64,000 nt of DNA from Coffea arabica (lineage: Eukaryota > Streptophyta > Magnoliopsida > Gentianales > Rubiaceae): assembly GCF_036785885.1 (NCBI RefSeq), contig NC_092315.1, positions 19,880,026 through 19,944,025 of the forward strand, given 5' to 3'. The notes under the pieces were generated by a model that was not told where the DNA came from, made no database searches, and was given only the letters and a program-made list of their open reading frames with translations. The first letter of the stretch is position 1, and every line of letters begins with the position of its first letter. Below are positions 10,227 to 22,778 of the stretch, in pieces. Both the position numbers and the translations under genes were made by a program.

Positions 10227-11097
10227 TGTCGCGCCCCACTTTTTCAAATGCATGTGAATGAGAAAAATGTGGATAAAGAAAGTGAGGGAGTGACATGATG
10301 AGAATGAAAGTGTATGAACCTAGAGGAATGCATCAAGTCGGGTACGGGAATGACTCCTAATTTCACGACCTTAATTTTCCCTTTGATTAGAAGGAAGAAC
10401 TAGCGTGCTAAGGCTATTTTGTAGCCACACTCGCTCGTTTCCCTAATCGAAAGGGGACCCTCAAGCAAATGTACCCTATAACTAGCATGAAGATGCAAAA
10501 AATCTAAAATGAAGGGGAAATGATTGGAGGAGCATACCAAATGCTAGAAAACTAAGAAAAATGCATGAAATGTAGTGAAACATGCAAGTATGAACTAGCA
10601 AGGGAAATCCCTAAGGGTCTAGCGTTGGACTAACCCATATCTATGAATTCCTACTAGCGTTGGACTAGTGGAAAACGGGATAATGAGCCACAACTAGCGT
10701 TGGACTAGTGTGGTGACGTGCATTCATCCATCACATTCATCTATAACTATAGAAAGCAAGTAGACATGCCAATCACATATAAACACATAGCACATAATAC
10801 TTAGCATGCTCGACTAGATGCAAAAGCCTAATAAAGCAAATTAACACGTAGCAACAAAGACAAGCAATCAATCTAATGAACCTATTACATTTGCTAACTA
10901 AAACAAAAGGGGAAGGGAAAAAATGGACAAAATTGCTCGCCAGGCCCTATCTATTACAAGCCAAGAGGTGTACACATACCCCATGAAGAATAACTTAAAT
11001 AAAAGCAAAAGTAAATGAAATAAATGAAAGGAATTAAGGAAAGGCAAAGAAAGCGAAGTAGACATGCAATTTTCACTTAGCACATTGGATCACATAG
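10227..11097 (+). repeat. possible LTR fragment starting TGTCGCGCCCCAC
   Basis: It starts with TGTCGCGCCCCACTTTTT, an LTR-like terminus, and contains three copies of a CTAGCGTTGGACTA motif near 10619, 10654 and 10694. No second LTR, primer site or coding region is attached. Its right edge is taken as the start of the duplicated block at 11100. The identity is a guess. Confidence 0.35.
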
Positions 11098-11099
11098 GG

Positions 11100-11608
11100 G
11101 AACGAAACTTGTGCGGTCTTTGTTAAAATGAAGGTACCAATAATTGCTGAAGTGGGGCTGGGATTATTCTATTTATCATTAGTTACTTGAATCTTGGATC
11201 TCACAGTTGAGATTGGAAAGGATATGGAGCAGGGTGGGAGGTGAGGGAGAGAGAGAGAGGTGGGGGACGGCGATATTTTGGTGGTAGTCTTTGGCTAATT
11301 GGCATTCCTATGATAAACTCGGTCTGGCCAAAAGTCGTCGTTGCAAGCTAATGCTACCAAAAGTCATTGTTGCAAGCTAACGCTACATTGGCGTCCAAAG
11401 CAGCAAGAACTCCTAATTAAGTCCTCCAAGCTCAAAAATTCTGTAATTTGGGGCCATAATCAAATTGCATCGATCATCTATTTGCTGACTAGTCAATAAA
11501 AGTCTTTATTCTTGAAAGGAGTACAAGATATGATACAGATATTAAACAGACACCAAAAAGTTAAGTGATAAGTATTTAAGTGAATACTAGTATTTTGACT
11601 GTGGTGCT
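11100..11608. repeat. repeat block A, copy 1 (509 bp)
   Basis: This 509-bp block starts gaacgaaacttgtgcgg and is nearly identical, at equal length, to 14458-14966. It includes a GA microsatellite near 11245 and the phrase ggccaaaagtc twice. It has no coding potential, and I do not recognise the family. Confidence 0.8.
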
Positions 11609-11639
11609 TTTCTAAATCCAAATCTAGCGCTTTCTACTG

Positions 11640-12241
11640 AATGAAACTTGTGCGGTCTCTGCAAAAATGAAGGTACCAATAATCGCTAAAGTAGGGCTGG
11701 GATCATTCTATTTTTCATTGGTTACTTAAAAAAAAAAAGATTTGAAGTTTGGAGTTTCGACTAGGATGGTTGTCCACTTTCCACTGCTTGTTTGTTTTAG
11801 ACGTTTTATCTACTGTAATTCCTCAGTTGATAAAACTTGGACATTTCACTTAAAAAGACGCTTGGATTCAATTCACTAGCACAAATTTTGGTCTAATTTC
11901 CAAGGATGATATACCTCATAAATGGATAAATTAAGTGGTCCATTTAGTGAAAAACTCGGACAGCTTTCATGACGTTCGTGTATGGCTGACTTTTCTAAAT
12001 CCAAATCTAGCGCTTTCAACTGAATGAAACTTGTGTGGTCTCTGTAAAAATGAAGGTACCAATAATCGCTAAAGTGGGGCTTGGATCATTCTATTTTTCA
12101 TTGGTTACTTAAAAAAAAAAGGAATTGAAGTTTGAAGTTTCGACTAGAGGATGGTTCTCCACTTTCCACTGCTAGTTTTAGGGTTTGAATTTTGAATTTA
12201 ACACTTGAGTTTGGAAAGGGTATAAGAAGGAGTGGAAGGTA

Positions 12242-12272
<31 letters not shown>

Positions 12273-12600
12273 GGGGGGAGGAGTGGTCCACAAAAATAGA
12301 AGATGCGTTTTAGATGCTTCGGTGGTAATAATCTTTGGCTAATTGGCATTCCTTTGATAAACTCGGTCTAGCCAAAAGTCATAGTTGCAAGCTAATGCTA
12401 CGTTGCCTGTTCAAAGTAGCAAGGATTCTTATTTCAGCCCTCCAAGCTCAAAAGTTCTGTAATTTAGGGCCATAATCAAATTGCATCCATCATCTATTTG
12501 CTGACTAGTCAATAAGAGTCTTTATTCTCAAATGCATGTTTGAAAGGATTACAAGGATATTATACAGACACCAAAAAGTAAAGTGATAGGAATTTAAAGG
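11640..12600. repeat. repeat blocks A (diverged, partial), B and A (diverged)
   Basis: A partial, diverged A copy lies at about 11640-11797. A B block at about 11798-12028 (cagttgataaaacttgg...) runs into a second diverged A copy to about 12560. The same B-then-A order is found at 14231-14966. A long GA run is at about 12243-12277. Confidence 0.7.
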
Positions 12601-13254
12601 ATTACAAGGATACCATCATTATTGGTAGCTTGATGAATTGACCAACAAAACCAAATCCAAAACTAATCAGATTACCTCAGCGGGGATTAGAATCCCCTGC
12701 CAATTAATTCTATAATAAAACAAGTCATAGTCCACTAAACTTACTAACTGGATAATGTTTGTGAACTTGCTCCAACATGCTTCTTTGTCCTGAACGGTCT
12801 GTTGGCTTTGGGAACACCTCTGGACATTTTTCACGGATATTGAAGGAAAGAAATTACAAGATTGGGGGTGTCAAACTTGAAAAAAATGATCCTTTGGGAA
12901 AATTAATTTACTTTAGTTGTATCTCTATTTGTTTCCTTAAAGTCCACTATCGTTGCATTTCAAACCTTAATCAGCGCTACAACTTGTTAGTATGTGCTAT
13001 ATCATCTAAAATATATACAATTTTAGAATTTTATTTAACAATTCATGATGATACTCATATATTCGCAGAGAAACTAACAAAAAAAATCCATTGTGGTTTC
13101 TTTATTTCTTGTTGCTGTACCAGACTCCCCTCGAAGACCGCATTTTGCTAGGCTGGATGCATTGTAAAATTGGAGAAAGAAGCTGTAACTTTGTCTCCGT
13201 TGTGATCTATGTTGCTGTCTGAAAAGTTGTGCAAGCTCAAGTGTTATATATATC
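12601..13254. other. unassigned DNA
   Basis: A 124-codon open frame at 12777-13151 shows no domain, signal peptide or codon pattern that suggests a gene. I treat the stretch as non-coding. Confidence 0.4.
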
Positions 13255-13690
13255 ATTAGGGGTGCATTCGAACCGATTCGAGTTCGAGTAGTGTCAGGCT
13301 CGAAATTGAACTCAATCATTGTTAGTGCTATTTGAGTTCAAGCTCAAACTCAAATGAGTAAAGATTCTTAAGTTCAAATTCGACTCAACCAAATAGTATA
13401 TAAGTTCAAGCTCGATTCAATTGAGTTCACAGATCCTTCTGAGCCATTCGAACTTGAACTGAATTTTTTAGTGGAAAATTTCACAACTTCTATACTTATA
13501 AGTGTAACACACGCACATATATATTACTTTTAAATTTTAAAAACCTAATTTCTTGAATAAGTTCGTCGAGCATTTGAGCCTCATTCTCTAAGGCTTGTGC
13601 TCAACTCGATTTGACAAAATGAGTTACTCAAACTCGAGTCAAACCTTTGATCGAACTGCCCCCGAGTAGCTCACTTGTAGCTTGAATCTC
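13255..13690. repeat. TCGAG/TTCAAG-rich repeat, perhaps a hAT-like non-autonomous element
   Basis: It starts GGGGTGCATTCGAACC and is dense in short TTCGAG and TTCAAG words on both strands. Near its right side is GAACTGCCCC, a weak inverted match to the left end. I could not find a clean target duplication. Confidence 0.35.
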
Positions 13691-14230
13691 TAGCAGACTA
13701 CATATGATTGAGAAAATTGACAGTTTGTGATTCTATTGGGACAAAGACTTAAAAGGATAAGGCTACGTAAACCGTATGAAAAGTTCTTTTGTAGCTGCTG
13801 TTTTATTGACCCCATATATCATAAATTAAATTAGACTTGAAAGACTTGTAGGGGTCATCCACTCTTTTCTGTGGCGTCCTTTTGTCACACCATATTAGAT
13901 GCTTGTAGACTGAAGGAATCTGTCCTAATTTCTTATTCTGGAGTCTTGTGCTTGAAAGAGAGTTAAGTGAAAGCTTTTGAGGTTAGCTCAAATCGTCATT
14001 GAACAAAAATTGTAATGTCACTTCTCTTATGAAGTTATTGGGGATTTTGTATTCTTAATTTCTTAGTACACATATATATTTGGCTATTAGATGTAAAAGC
14101 ATGGGGTTAAAAAGAAGGAAAAGAAAAAGGCTCCATCAGCCCATTTGTGTTCATGATAAATTGGCAGATGTGGGATCATATTGATGATGGTATTAAGGTG
14201 TAAGATCTATTAAATATCTTCAACCGATTG
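13691..14230. other. unassigned AT-rich DNA
   Basis: I recognise no ORF and no repeat structure before block B starts at 14231. Confidence 0.4.
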
Positions 14231-14966
14231 TTTTAGAAGTATTGTCGGTTGTAATTCCGCAGTTGATAAAACTTGGACATTTCACCTAGAAAGACGCCTG
14301 GATTGGATTCACTAGCTCAGATTTCAGCCTAATTTCCAAAGATGATACACCTCCAAAATGGATAAATTAAGCGGTCCATTTAGTGAAAGACTCAGACAAC
14401 TTTCATGGCATTCGCGGATGGCTGACTTTTCTAAATCCGAATCTAGCGCTTTCAACTGAACGAAACTTGTGCGGTCTTTGTTAAAATGAAGGTACCAATA
14501 ATTGCTGAAGTGGGGCTGGGATTATTCTATTTATCATTAGTTACTTGAATCTTGGATCTCACAGTTGAGATTGGAAAGGATATGGAGCAGGGTGGGAGGT
14601 GAGGGAGAGAGAGAGAGGTGGGGGACGGCGATATTTTGGTGGTAGTCTTTGGCTAATTGGCATTCCTATGATAAACTCGGTCTGGCCAAAAGTCATCGTT
14701 GCAAGCTAATGCTACCAAAAGTCATTGTTGCAAGCTAACGCTACATTGGCGTCCAAAGCAGCAAGAACTCCTAATTAAGTCCTCCAAGCTCAAAAATTCT
14801 GTAATTTGGGGCCATAATCAAATTGCATCGATCATCTATTTGCTTACTAGTCAATAAAAGTCTTTATTCTTGAAAGGAGTACAAGATATGATACAGATAT
14901 TAAACAGACACCAAAAAGTTAAGTGATAAGTATTTAAGTGAATACTAGTATTTTGACTGTGGTGCT
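14231..14966. repeat. repeat blocks B then A, copy 2
   Basis: B (14231-14457) matches 11798-12028 with moderate divergence. A (14458-14966) matches 11100-11608 with only a few differences. The A block here is closer to copy 1 than to the diverged copy at 12020, which suggests a recent local copying event. Confidence 0.75.
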
Positions 14967-15199
14967 ACGCATGGGGTTATATCAAAGATGATGATGACGA
15001 TAATAAATGAATTATTTATAATATTTACATGAAAAAATTTAAAAACATAAAAGAGTACTATTTGAGTTCTTTTTCTAATTTATATTGCATTTATGTATCT
15101 TAATTAAAACCATAAAGTATGCTAAAAAAAATGGAAAAAGATAAAAATAAATGAATTAAAAGGTACACCAAACACAACATTACTACCACTCTATACTAT
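14967..15199. other. AT-rich left flank of gypsy-2
   Basis: Low-complexity A- and T-rich sequence up to the ATTCT target duplication at 15200-15204. Nothing coding. Confidence 0.5.
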
Positions 15200-15204
15200 A
15201 TTCT

Positions 15205-15645
15205 TGTTAGGCCCTGGGGATTATCTGCCGGAATATTCACTGGAAATCAAAGAAAAGAGAGAAACTGACCTGGAAGAATAGAGAGAAATGAGGAGATAAG
15301 AAGAGAGAGAAAATAACAGAAGAGAGGAAAGAGAGAAGATTGTCCAAATTGGTAGTTTTTATTCCTTGTGGGTCCCCCTTAGATTGCTTTTGGGCCGGTT
15401 TGCCGATGTTTGCTGCATGTCTCTCATTATTTGTGTGTGTGTGTAATATTCCGTTTCGGAAAAAAAAAACTCAACTTTCGGTTACACAACCAAGGGTATA
15501 TATGCAAATATTTCTAACTAACTACATTTAATGGCTAACGGTTAGCTTAAGTCCAATGAAGTAGTTTTGCAACCATCAATGCATTTGGCCAAAACGTACT
15601 TTCATGTGAATAAAATGACATTCTTCAAAATAATAGTTCCTGACA
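15205..15645 (-). repeat. gypsy-2 3' LTR with a 105-bp extra segment
   Basis: 441 bp reading TGTTAGGCCC...TGACA on the plus strand, paired with 34297-34632. It contains about 105 bp (about 15358-15466) absent from the other LTR, ending in a run of A. The minus-strand polypurine tract AAGGGGGTGGG (15648-15658) lies just inside it. Confidence 0.9.
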
Positions 15646-15674
15646 ATCCCACCCCCTTAATGTGAAGCTTGTCC

Positions 15675-15736
15675 TCAAGCTTGAAAATCTGGGAATTGTT
15701 TGTTGATGAAGGTTTTATCCTCCCAAGATGACTCTG
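15675..15736 (-). pseudogene. pol: gypsy-2 Pol, end of the chromodomain
   Basis: This is the last piece of the polyprotein on the minus strand. It reads SWEDKTFINKQFPDFQ and then a stop at 15675-15677. It continues the chromodomain from 19587 across the solo LTR, whose CTCTG duplication lies between the two parts. Confidence 0.8.
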
Positions 15737-18700
15737 TGTGACGCCCCCACTTCTCCCTAAGACGTACCAAAGGGTATCGGCGGGACACCTGCCCAATTCT
15801 CGTCAGAACTCAGTACAATTCCAGTTCAAATTTAAGGATAACGACTAATAACGAAGTCGAAATAAAGACAAGAAGTCATTTCCATACATGAATATTCAAT
15901 CTTACATCACAAGTTTCGAAATACAACCGCTTTCCCAAAATACACAACTTTCAAAAGATGTCTAGTCCAGTACATTTAAAACCCTAATCAAAAGTGCCTC
16001 AAGTCAGCTTCTCCAAAACTCTTTCCATCTCGGCCCCTGTTAAAAAAAACAAATCTAATGGGATGAGCTAAAATTTAGTGAGGCCAAGAAAACATGCAAA
16101 ACACATAGTTCAAGTAACAATGGCATTTAAGCAAGAATTAAAGCTGTAACATTCAAGCAATTCACAATTTTCAATTAAACACATTCAATGAGGATACAGG
16201 AACTTTCAGGAGCTAAGTTCCACTTGCTTCGCCAAACCTCAATCGAATACCTTCCCGCGATGACACTCCATCAACCGGGTCGGCATTTAACTCCGTAGAA
16301 CTCCACTTATTTCACAGTTCCATCCACCATACACCGCACCGGGCCCGCACTTCAATAAAAGGCACTACTACGCGAGTAGGCCAAGCAAGATCTCTCAATA
16401 GGTCATGTTTACAGTTATCTCATGGTTCACCAAGCTCCTCGACCAAGCCCTTGCTAGCTCGAGTAGCAAGGTCGGCCAATTGAGATTTGGGCGTCCCCAC
16501 AGTTCAGTTATAAGTCGAGGAGATTCATTCCAACGACGTGCAGTCAATCAGTTGCAATTCAGTCAATCAATTACAATTCAGTTGTACAATCGGTTGAAAG
16601 AGAACGAGTGCGATAAAGTACACACTCGACTCAACAATTATCAATCATTAATCCATAAGAAGCAATTCACATAATTGCAACAACTCTAGCACTTGACACT
16701 TACCAATCAAAGTAGGGAGTAATTGCTCAAACAACTTTTAGGCGTCCGCTTCGAGATCCTCTTGAAAGTCCCCTTGAGCGCCTGAGCAAATAATAATTTA
16801 CTATCACACACTATCACTTATAAACCCCTTGTTAACAAGAAAGATTGTACATTTGTACAATATTAAGAAAATATCATGAAAGAGAGGCTTAATTACTTGT
16901 AAATCGAGACTCAAAAGTGAGGTTTAATAACACAAGGAAAACTAATTTTCTTCATGAAATCAAGTTTAAAATGGTCAACCAATATCGAATGATAGCAAAG
17001 AGTTTCCAAAAACTCAATTCCTATCGAGTCGGAAAAATTTTAGTTTTGCACGTCAAATTTAGAAAAATCAAAACTTGCACTCAATAGGTCCAAAATTGGA
17101 AAAATTTATACCAGCTGGAATCTTGGTTCAAAATACTAAAGGTTCCTAGAAGACATCTTTCCATGATTCTAAACGGAAGATGTTCAAATTTCAGCTCAAA
17201 GTGGTTGACTTGAGCATATAAGACAGTTTCGATCATGTTTTTCGGCAAACTTTGGGAATTCGGAAAAATTCACAAGAAGTGAACTAGCCTCTGAAATTTG
17301 TAACACAATAAGAATTCCAAACAAAGTTTCAAACACAATAAATGGAACTAAATTCGAAGTTTTGAACATCAAGATATAGTAGCTCAAAGTTGGTAAATTT
17401 TCACTATTAAACAGTGAATTTTTCAGATTTGAAAGTAAACTTTGGGACATCATTTGGGTATCAAAATAGTCTTAGAATAATATCAAATTTGGTACAATTA
17501 AACTCCCATATGAGGGATATTTCTCTATCAAATTTCATGTAAAAACTCGTACGGGAAGGTAGTTAACAAAACTACCAAAGTTCAAGAAATTTCCCAAAGC
17601 AAATCTGTCCTCTTGTTTTCTTTCTCTTTTCAAACACTTTGCACCATGAAATCAGTCCCATTTTAGTTCATTTGTGAAACCAAGGTCCAAGAAACATTTC
17701 ATAAGCAATTTATAGTTGGTTGACATCAAAATTTCAAAATAAAACCTCTCACAAGCAACCAAATCAGTTGGCCAGCCAAAAAGAAGGGTTTTTCAGTTTT
17801 GTCGCAGTTTGGAAATAGAACCATATTTCACTCAATAAAACTTGGAATTAAGAATGGTTGGTGGAGTTGGAAACTAGAATCATAAGGCTACATTTCATCA
17901 GAACAAATCATTTTCAAAATCAATTCCTAAGTGAGAGAAAATAGAGCCACAAAATGCAGCTTCTACCTTTCTCTCGGATAGGCCAACAGAACAGGGCAGC
18001 AACTTTGCTGACTCACTACGGCTCACTCATTTCTAACCAGAAAGTGAATTTTATACCGTTAGAAAGCTACAACTGTTTAGTTTCAAATGCCATAGCGGAA
18101 CTCGATTTTGACAGCTGTACAAAAAGATATGTTCGATCAAAGGGACACTGTTCAAGCTGTCCGAACACATTTTCCAGGTTTCTTCACATTTCGAAATTTC
18201 AGATTTTTCGCAATTAATTCAAATGATTTTTGGTAAAAAATTTTTGCACACCATATACAACATATATACATCAGTTTCATAGTCATTTGAGCACTAAAAA
18301 TTTGAAATATAAACAAGGCAAAACAGAACAGATTTCAGCCAGCATTCTTGCGCAATTTCCTTTGATCTTTCCTTCGATTCTCTATCCATAATCATCTTAA
18401 ACAACACTTAAACAACTCAAACCAAACATTATATCATCATATCAGTCCATACAACCAAGGTGGGAATTCATAGAGTCCACTTCAACCAATCCAATCCAAT
18501 CCAAGTAATAACAATAATAATGAAGCTACAAGCTTCAAAGCCAAGGATAAAACCCATTAAAGCCAAGAATGAAAGACTGGATGGTGTTGGATGGTTACCT
18601 CCTAGCTTTAAGAGAAACCAGAAATTTTTGGCACCAAAAGCTCCAAGAAAACCGCCAAGATGAAGTATTTCTTCTAGCTTAAGTGAATTCCCAAGTGGTT

Positions 18701-19586
18701 TGTGAGTTGGATGCAAAGTTTGAGATGAAATGGAGGAAGATTAGTGCAAGAATGGTGGAAAGTTTTCTTCCTTCTTTCTTGGAGGAGTTCGGTCAAGCTT
18801 GAGGAGAGGAGAGAGAGTGTATGGCTGATGAATGAAGCTTCCCTTGGAAGCTTAAGTGATTTGTGGTTATAATTTGCAAAAAAGTCAACTATGAATAGTA
18901 CTCACGCGCGCGTTTCGTGTCCGTTTTCTCTCGGATTTGTTTCATTTGTGCACTAAACTTCTAATGTACTTCTTTTAACATTATAATTATTCACTCTTAG
19001 TAGTCTAGAATAAATTTCTTAAATCTTCATTGGGTTGATTCGATGCGAAAAACGCGAACTTCCAATTCGCGCGCGATAAAGTGAAATTTAAAAGAAATTC
19101 TTGTAACGATAATATAAGTAACTAGTACTAGGATAAATAATTATAAAAATGACTATTTTAAGAATAAAAATATGAGCCCTTACACGAGTCTAGTATTAAT
19201 TCCTCAAATCCCCAATTAGTTTGTACCAGCGCGAGTTTTGGAAAACTTTTGACACGCGCACGGTATAAGCTTAATTTTAACTCACTCACATCTAATCTCT
19301 CAATTAACTTTTCTTAGTCTACTATTGATCATTCTTAATTTTTCAAGATTATTGTACACTCGAATCGAATTTTGTCTCAAAAAATGTGTACTCATTATTT
19401 CTTACTAAACGAGCCTCTGAAAAATAAATTTTGCTAACAAAACGTTTTAAAAACATAAGGGAGACATTGTTCCATACAAATGAACTTGAAATGGTTGAAA
19501 TAAATTATTCGGAGAAAATGGGTGAATAAATAATTAAATAAGCCAGTCAAATAAGATAAAATTAAGAAAATTTTTGGGTCCTCACA
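15737..19586 (-). repeat. large solo LTR (3.85 kb), TGTGAGGACC family
   Basis: On the minus strand it starts TGTGAGGACCC and ends GGGGGCGTCACA. CTCTG lies on both sides (15732-15736, 19587-19591). No primer site, internal region or second LTR is present, so it is a solo LTR that disrupts the gypsy-2 chromodomain. It carries the family motif CGAGTGCGATAAAGTACAC at 16605-16623. The small ORFs inside show no domain. Confidence 0.88.
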
Positions 19587-20008
19587 CTCTGACTCCGATA
19601 GGTGATTCCATTTCACCAAATACTGAATAACCGACTACAAATTCCGCATAGTAGCTCTCCTCTTGAGGACTTTCTCAGGTTTTAGCTTACACTGATCAGC
19701 TGTATCTAGTGCTGGCAGGGTAGCTTCAATAGCTTGTGTGTTCCCAATCTTCTTCTTCAATAGGGAAACATGAAACACAGGATGGATTCGAGCTCGTTCA
19801 GGTAGTAGTAACTTGTAGGCCACTGCTCCCACTTTGGCAACAATTTAGAAAGGCCCATAATACTTTGCAGTGAGCTTCAAACTCCTTCGAATGGCTACTG
19901 TTTGTTGCCTATAAAGCTGCAATTTGAGAAACACCCAGTCTCCCACCTATAGAGTTCTTTCTGTCCTATGCCTGTCTGTAAAAAACTTCATGCGCTTCTG
20001 AGCCTTGG
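19587..20008 (-). pseudogene. pol: gypsy-2 Pol, integrase C-terminus and chromodomain start
   Basis: The minus strand reads from the integrase tail (AQKRMKFFTDRHRTERTL) through KVGAVAYKLLLPERARIHP and FHVSLLKKKIG to the chromodomain core QYLVKWNHLSESE. Stops lie near 19841 and 19630. Chromodomains on integrases are thought to steer insertion to particular chromatin. Confidence 0.85.
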
Positions 20009-20849
20009 TGATACGAACGGCACCAACTTTGTGATGCAACCCGTACAGAAAGGCCTGGATCTAGAAAGTGGAGACTCACATTGAAGACGATGAATGCAGT
20101 GGATCACCTAAATCCGTTGATCACGTGGTCAACAAACCTCGGTATTTGTAGAAGACGCCACAATCTAGCGCGGTCCTAGATTGATAAGTCAATTGAATAC
20201 CTAAGATATAAATCTAAGGTATTCAAGGCGCTTCAATGAAGCTTTGAGAGAACTCTCAATGTAATTTTATTAATCATCAAAAACTGAATGTAAACAATGA
20301 CTTAAGGCTATTTGTAGTAGTGACTAAGACCCAACAAAGCTTGGAAAACATGAAGGAAATTCGGCCAGCCCTTGGGCTTCTCTTTGGGCTGACACTAGCG
20401 ACACAACATACGTACCGTAAGGTCCGGGGGCGTTGCCCCTGAGCCCCCACCGGGGCGTGTCGCCCCCTGGACCCCCGACTCGTTGACCGGTCAGCGAGAC
20501 CCCCGAACTAGCTCAGCGTAGGGACTAACTCGTTAACTAACTAAAAGAGCTATTGGACCTACGGTCCACATGGCCTAGATCTCTTTATTACACCCTACTA
20601 AACTAATAATGGGCTATGGACCCCCTTAGCCGAATCTTGGACTTCTAATCTTCAGTGACGGCCGAGACTAGGACAACGAGCCTAGTTTCGTTGAGACCCT
20701 CGATGGCCTTTGACTCTCCACTTGACTCTCGGGCCGCACGAACCAATGTTTGTAGTGTCTCATTCAATCTCTTCACGCGAGCTCGTGTCATAGGCCCCAA
20801 TGGTACCTTCACTTGCTCCACTTGGATAGCTCTCTCGACCTCCTCATCA
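20009..20849 (-). repeat. solo LTR related to the gypsy-1 LTR
   Basis: 841 bp. On the minus strand it starts TGATGAGGAGGTCGAGAG and ends CGTTCGTATCA. CTTGG lies on both sides (20004-20008, 20850-20854). Like the gypsy-1 LTR it begins with coding sequence continuous from pol, reading GPMTRARVKRLNETLQ. It interrupts the gypsy-2 integrase between NLAK and AQKRM. Confidence 0.85.
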
Positions 20850-20986
20850 CTTGGCCAAGTTCTCTTTGATGAGAGATAGAGCTTGGAGTCTATCCTACAA
20901 CATGATAGCTACAGTAGGTATGACACTGTCATGGAAAGGCCCTAGAGGAATGTGGTTTGGCTTGTATCCGTACAGTGCTTCAAATG
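20850..20986 (-). pseudogene. pol: gypsy-2 Pol, integrase fragment
   Basis: A short minus-strand piece reading ALYGYKPNHIPLGPF and then ALSLIKENLAK, with one stop near 20894. It lies between the hAT-like element and the solo LTR and joins the pieces on either side. Confidence 0.8.
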
Positions 20987-22778
20987 TAGAGCTGTAAACG
21001 AACCGAAACGAACCGAGTATCTCATGTTTGAGCTCTGTTCGTTAAGTGATTCGAACTCCGTTCGTATTCGTTCGTTAAGTTTCGAACTCTAAACCTGTGT
21101 TCGTGTTTGGCTGGTTAAGTAAAGTTCGTATTCGTGTTCGTGTTCGTGTTCGACTCGTTTAACATAAACGAGCCGTTCGCGAACACGTTCGAAAAGTTCG
21201 AATCCAGATTATTCTAGGCCTTAAATATGCCACACAAATCATTAATCATCCTAAAAAATAATTAAAATACTAAATGACTAAATTCCATTATTCATTAACT
21301 GCATAACCAACATTAACATAAAAACAACAAATAAAACAAAGTAATTTGTCCTTCAAATATAAAAATTCAGCCATAAGACAAGTACAAATTTGCTCCACTT
21401 CACAATTTGACTATAACTACATCCACTTCATCTATCCATTTGAATCCATCAGCCACGGCAAAGAAAATGAAGTGACTGGACCAAATTCATTGTAGTTGAA
21501 AAGAGCTAGGTGGACCAAGGCATTCGAATTTTTTTCCCCAAGACTCTGCAAAGAATAGAGTAATAATCAACTATAAAAGTTTTCAATCAGTTTTAAAAAT
21601 ATCAATCAAAAGGAACTAGACATCATACATGCATATAGAGGAATTAAGAATGACAAACATTGAAAATTTCCACCACCGCTACAGGTATTTCATTTTTTTT
21701 TCTATCTTTTCCACCCTTGTTCATCATCATCATCATTTCCCATACCATGAAAAATTCGGTCAAACAAAACCAGAAATCTTAGACTTAGAATTATGTCCCT
21801 AACCCCTCAATCCATTGTTCACATCAAACTTAATCCATCCAGTGGTTTACTTGTCATATAATTTTACTTTCTCTGCATCAAGTTTCCATTCTGAGATCTC
21901 TAGCTATTGATTTAGCAGCTTGAAGCTCACAAGCACGGAAATGGAAGGAAAAAAAATGCTTTGCTGCTTGCTGCTACTGCCTTGATGTCTTAAATCATCA
22001 TGCGCCAGTTTTGACAGATTAATGAATGTGTCTTGATGAAAGTAAAAAAAGGAAATGATATGCACAAGAAATATTACATTATTCCAAGATTTCAAGTATT
22101 AGATGCCAAAAGACGAAACTACAGCTGAAGACATCACGTGAGGGACAATTTGGCTAGCGTTAGTGCTAAAACTTTGACCCTTCAAGCTTGCAATCAAATT
22201 TGATCTAATGAATTCAAAAAATTCCAGATTGAGAAACATAAATCATAGATCTGTGAAAAATCATACCGAATCAAAGGAGGGAGGCACGCGATCTCCGAAG
22301 TCAGCCAGCCACCAAAGATGTTGATTGGGGCAACTGAAACTCCGGTCTCTCTCTTATCAGTTTGGAAGTTGGAACAACAGTGGTCTCTCTCTCTTATCAG
22401 TCTAGAACAGCAGCGGAGCTTATCAGTTTGGACTATGGACGGTAGAAAGTCTAGAACTTTGGACAGCAGCGGAGCTTTCAGTTTGGACTTTCAGCAGCGG
22501 CCAACGGGGAATGAAAACAAAAGTAAGGCTGGAAAGGGAAGGGGAAAGTTTTAGAATTTCTTATGAGTAATCCTAAAATTTGTCAAATGACAATTATGTC
22601 CTTGTTCGCGAACGTTCGTTAAAATTAGCGAACATGTTCGTGTTCGCTCGATTATTAAACGAACACAAAAATTCGTTCGTGTTCGGTTCGTTTAAGGCTT
22701 TCGAACGAGCCTTTAACGAACACGAACGAGCCGAAACGAACCGAACTAACGAACAGCTCGGTTCGTTTAACAGCTCTA
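20987..22778. mobile_element. non-autonomous hAT-like element
   Basis: 1792 bp with terminal inverted repeats TAGAGCTGTAAACGAACC at the left and its complement at the right (one mismatch). The 8-bp duplication TTCAAATG flanks it (20979-20986, 22779-22786); eight bases is the hAT norm. Subterminal regions at both ends are packed with GTTCG and CGAAC words, the likely transposase binding sites. No transposase is encoded. Removing it restores the gypsy-2 integrase frame. Confidence 0.9.

Noticed and set aside
12777..13151. 124-codon ORF as a gene
   Set aside because: No domain, no supporting signals, and it lies in AT-rich repeat-flanked DNA.
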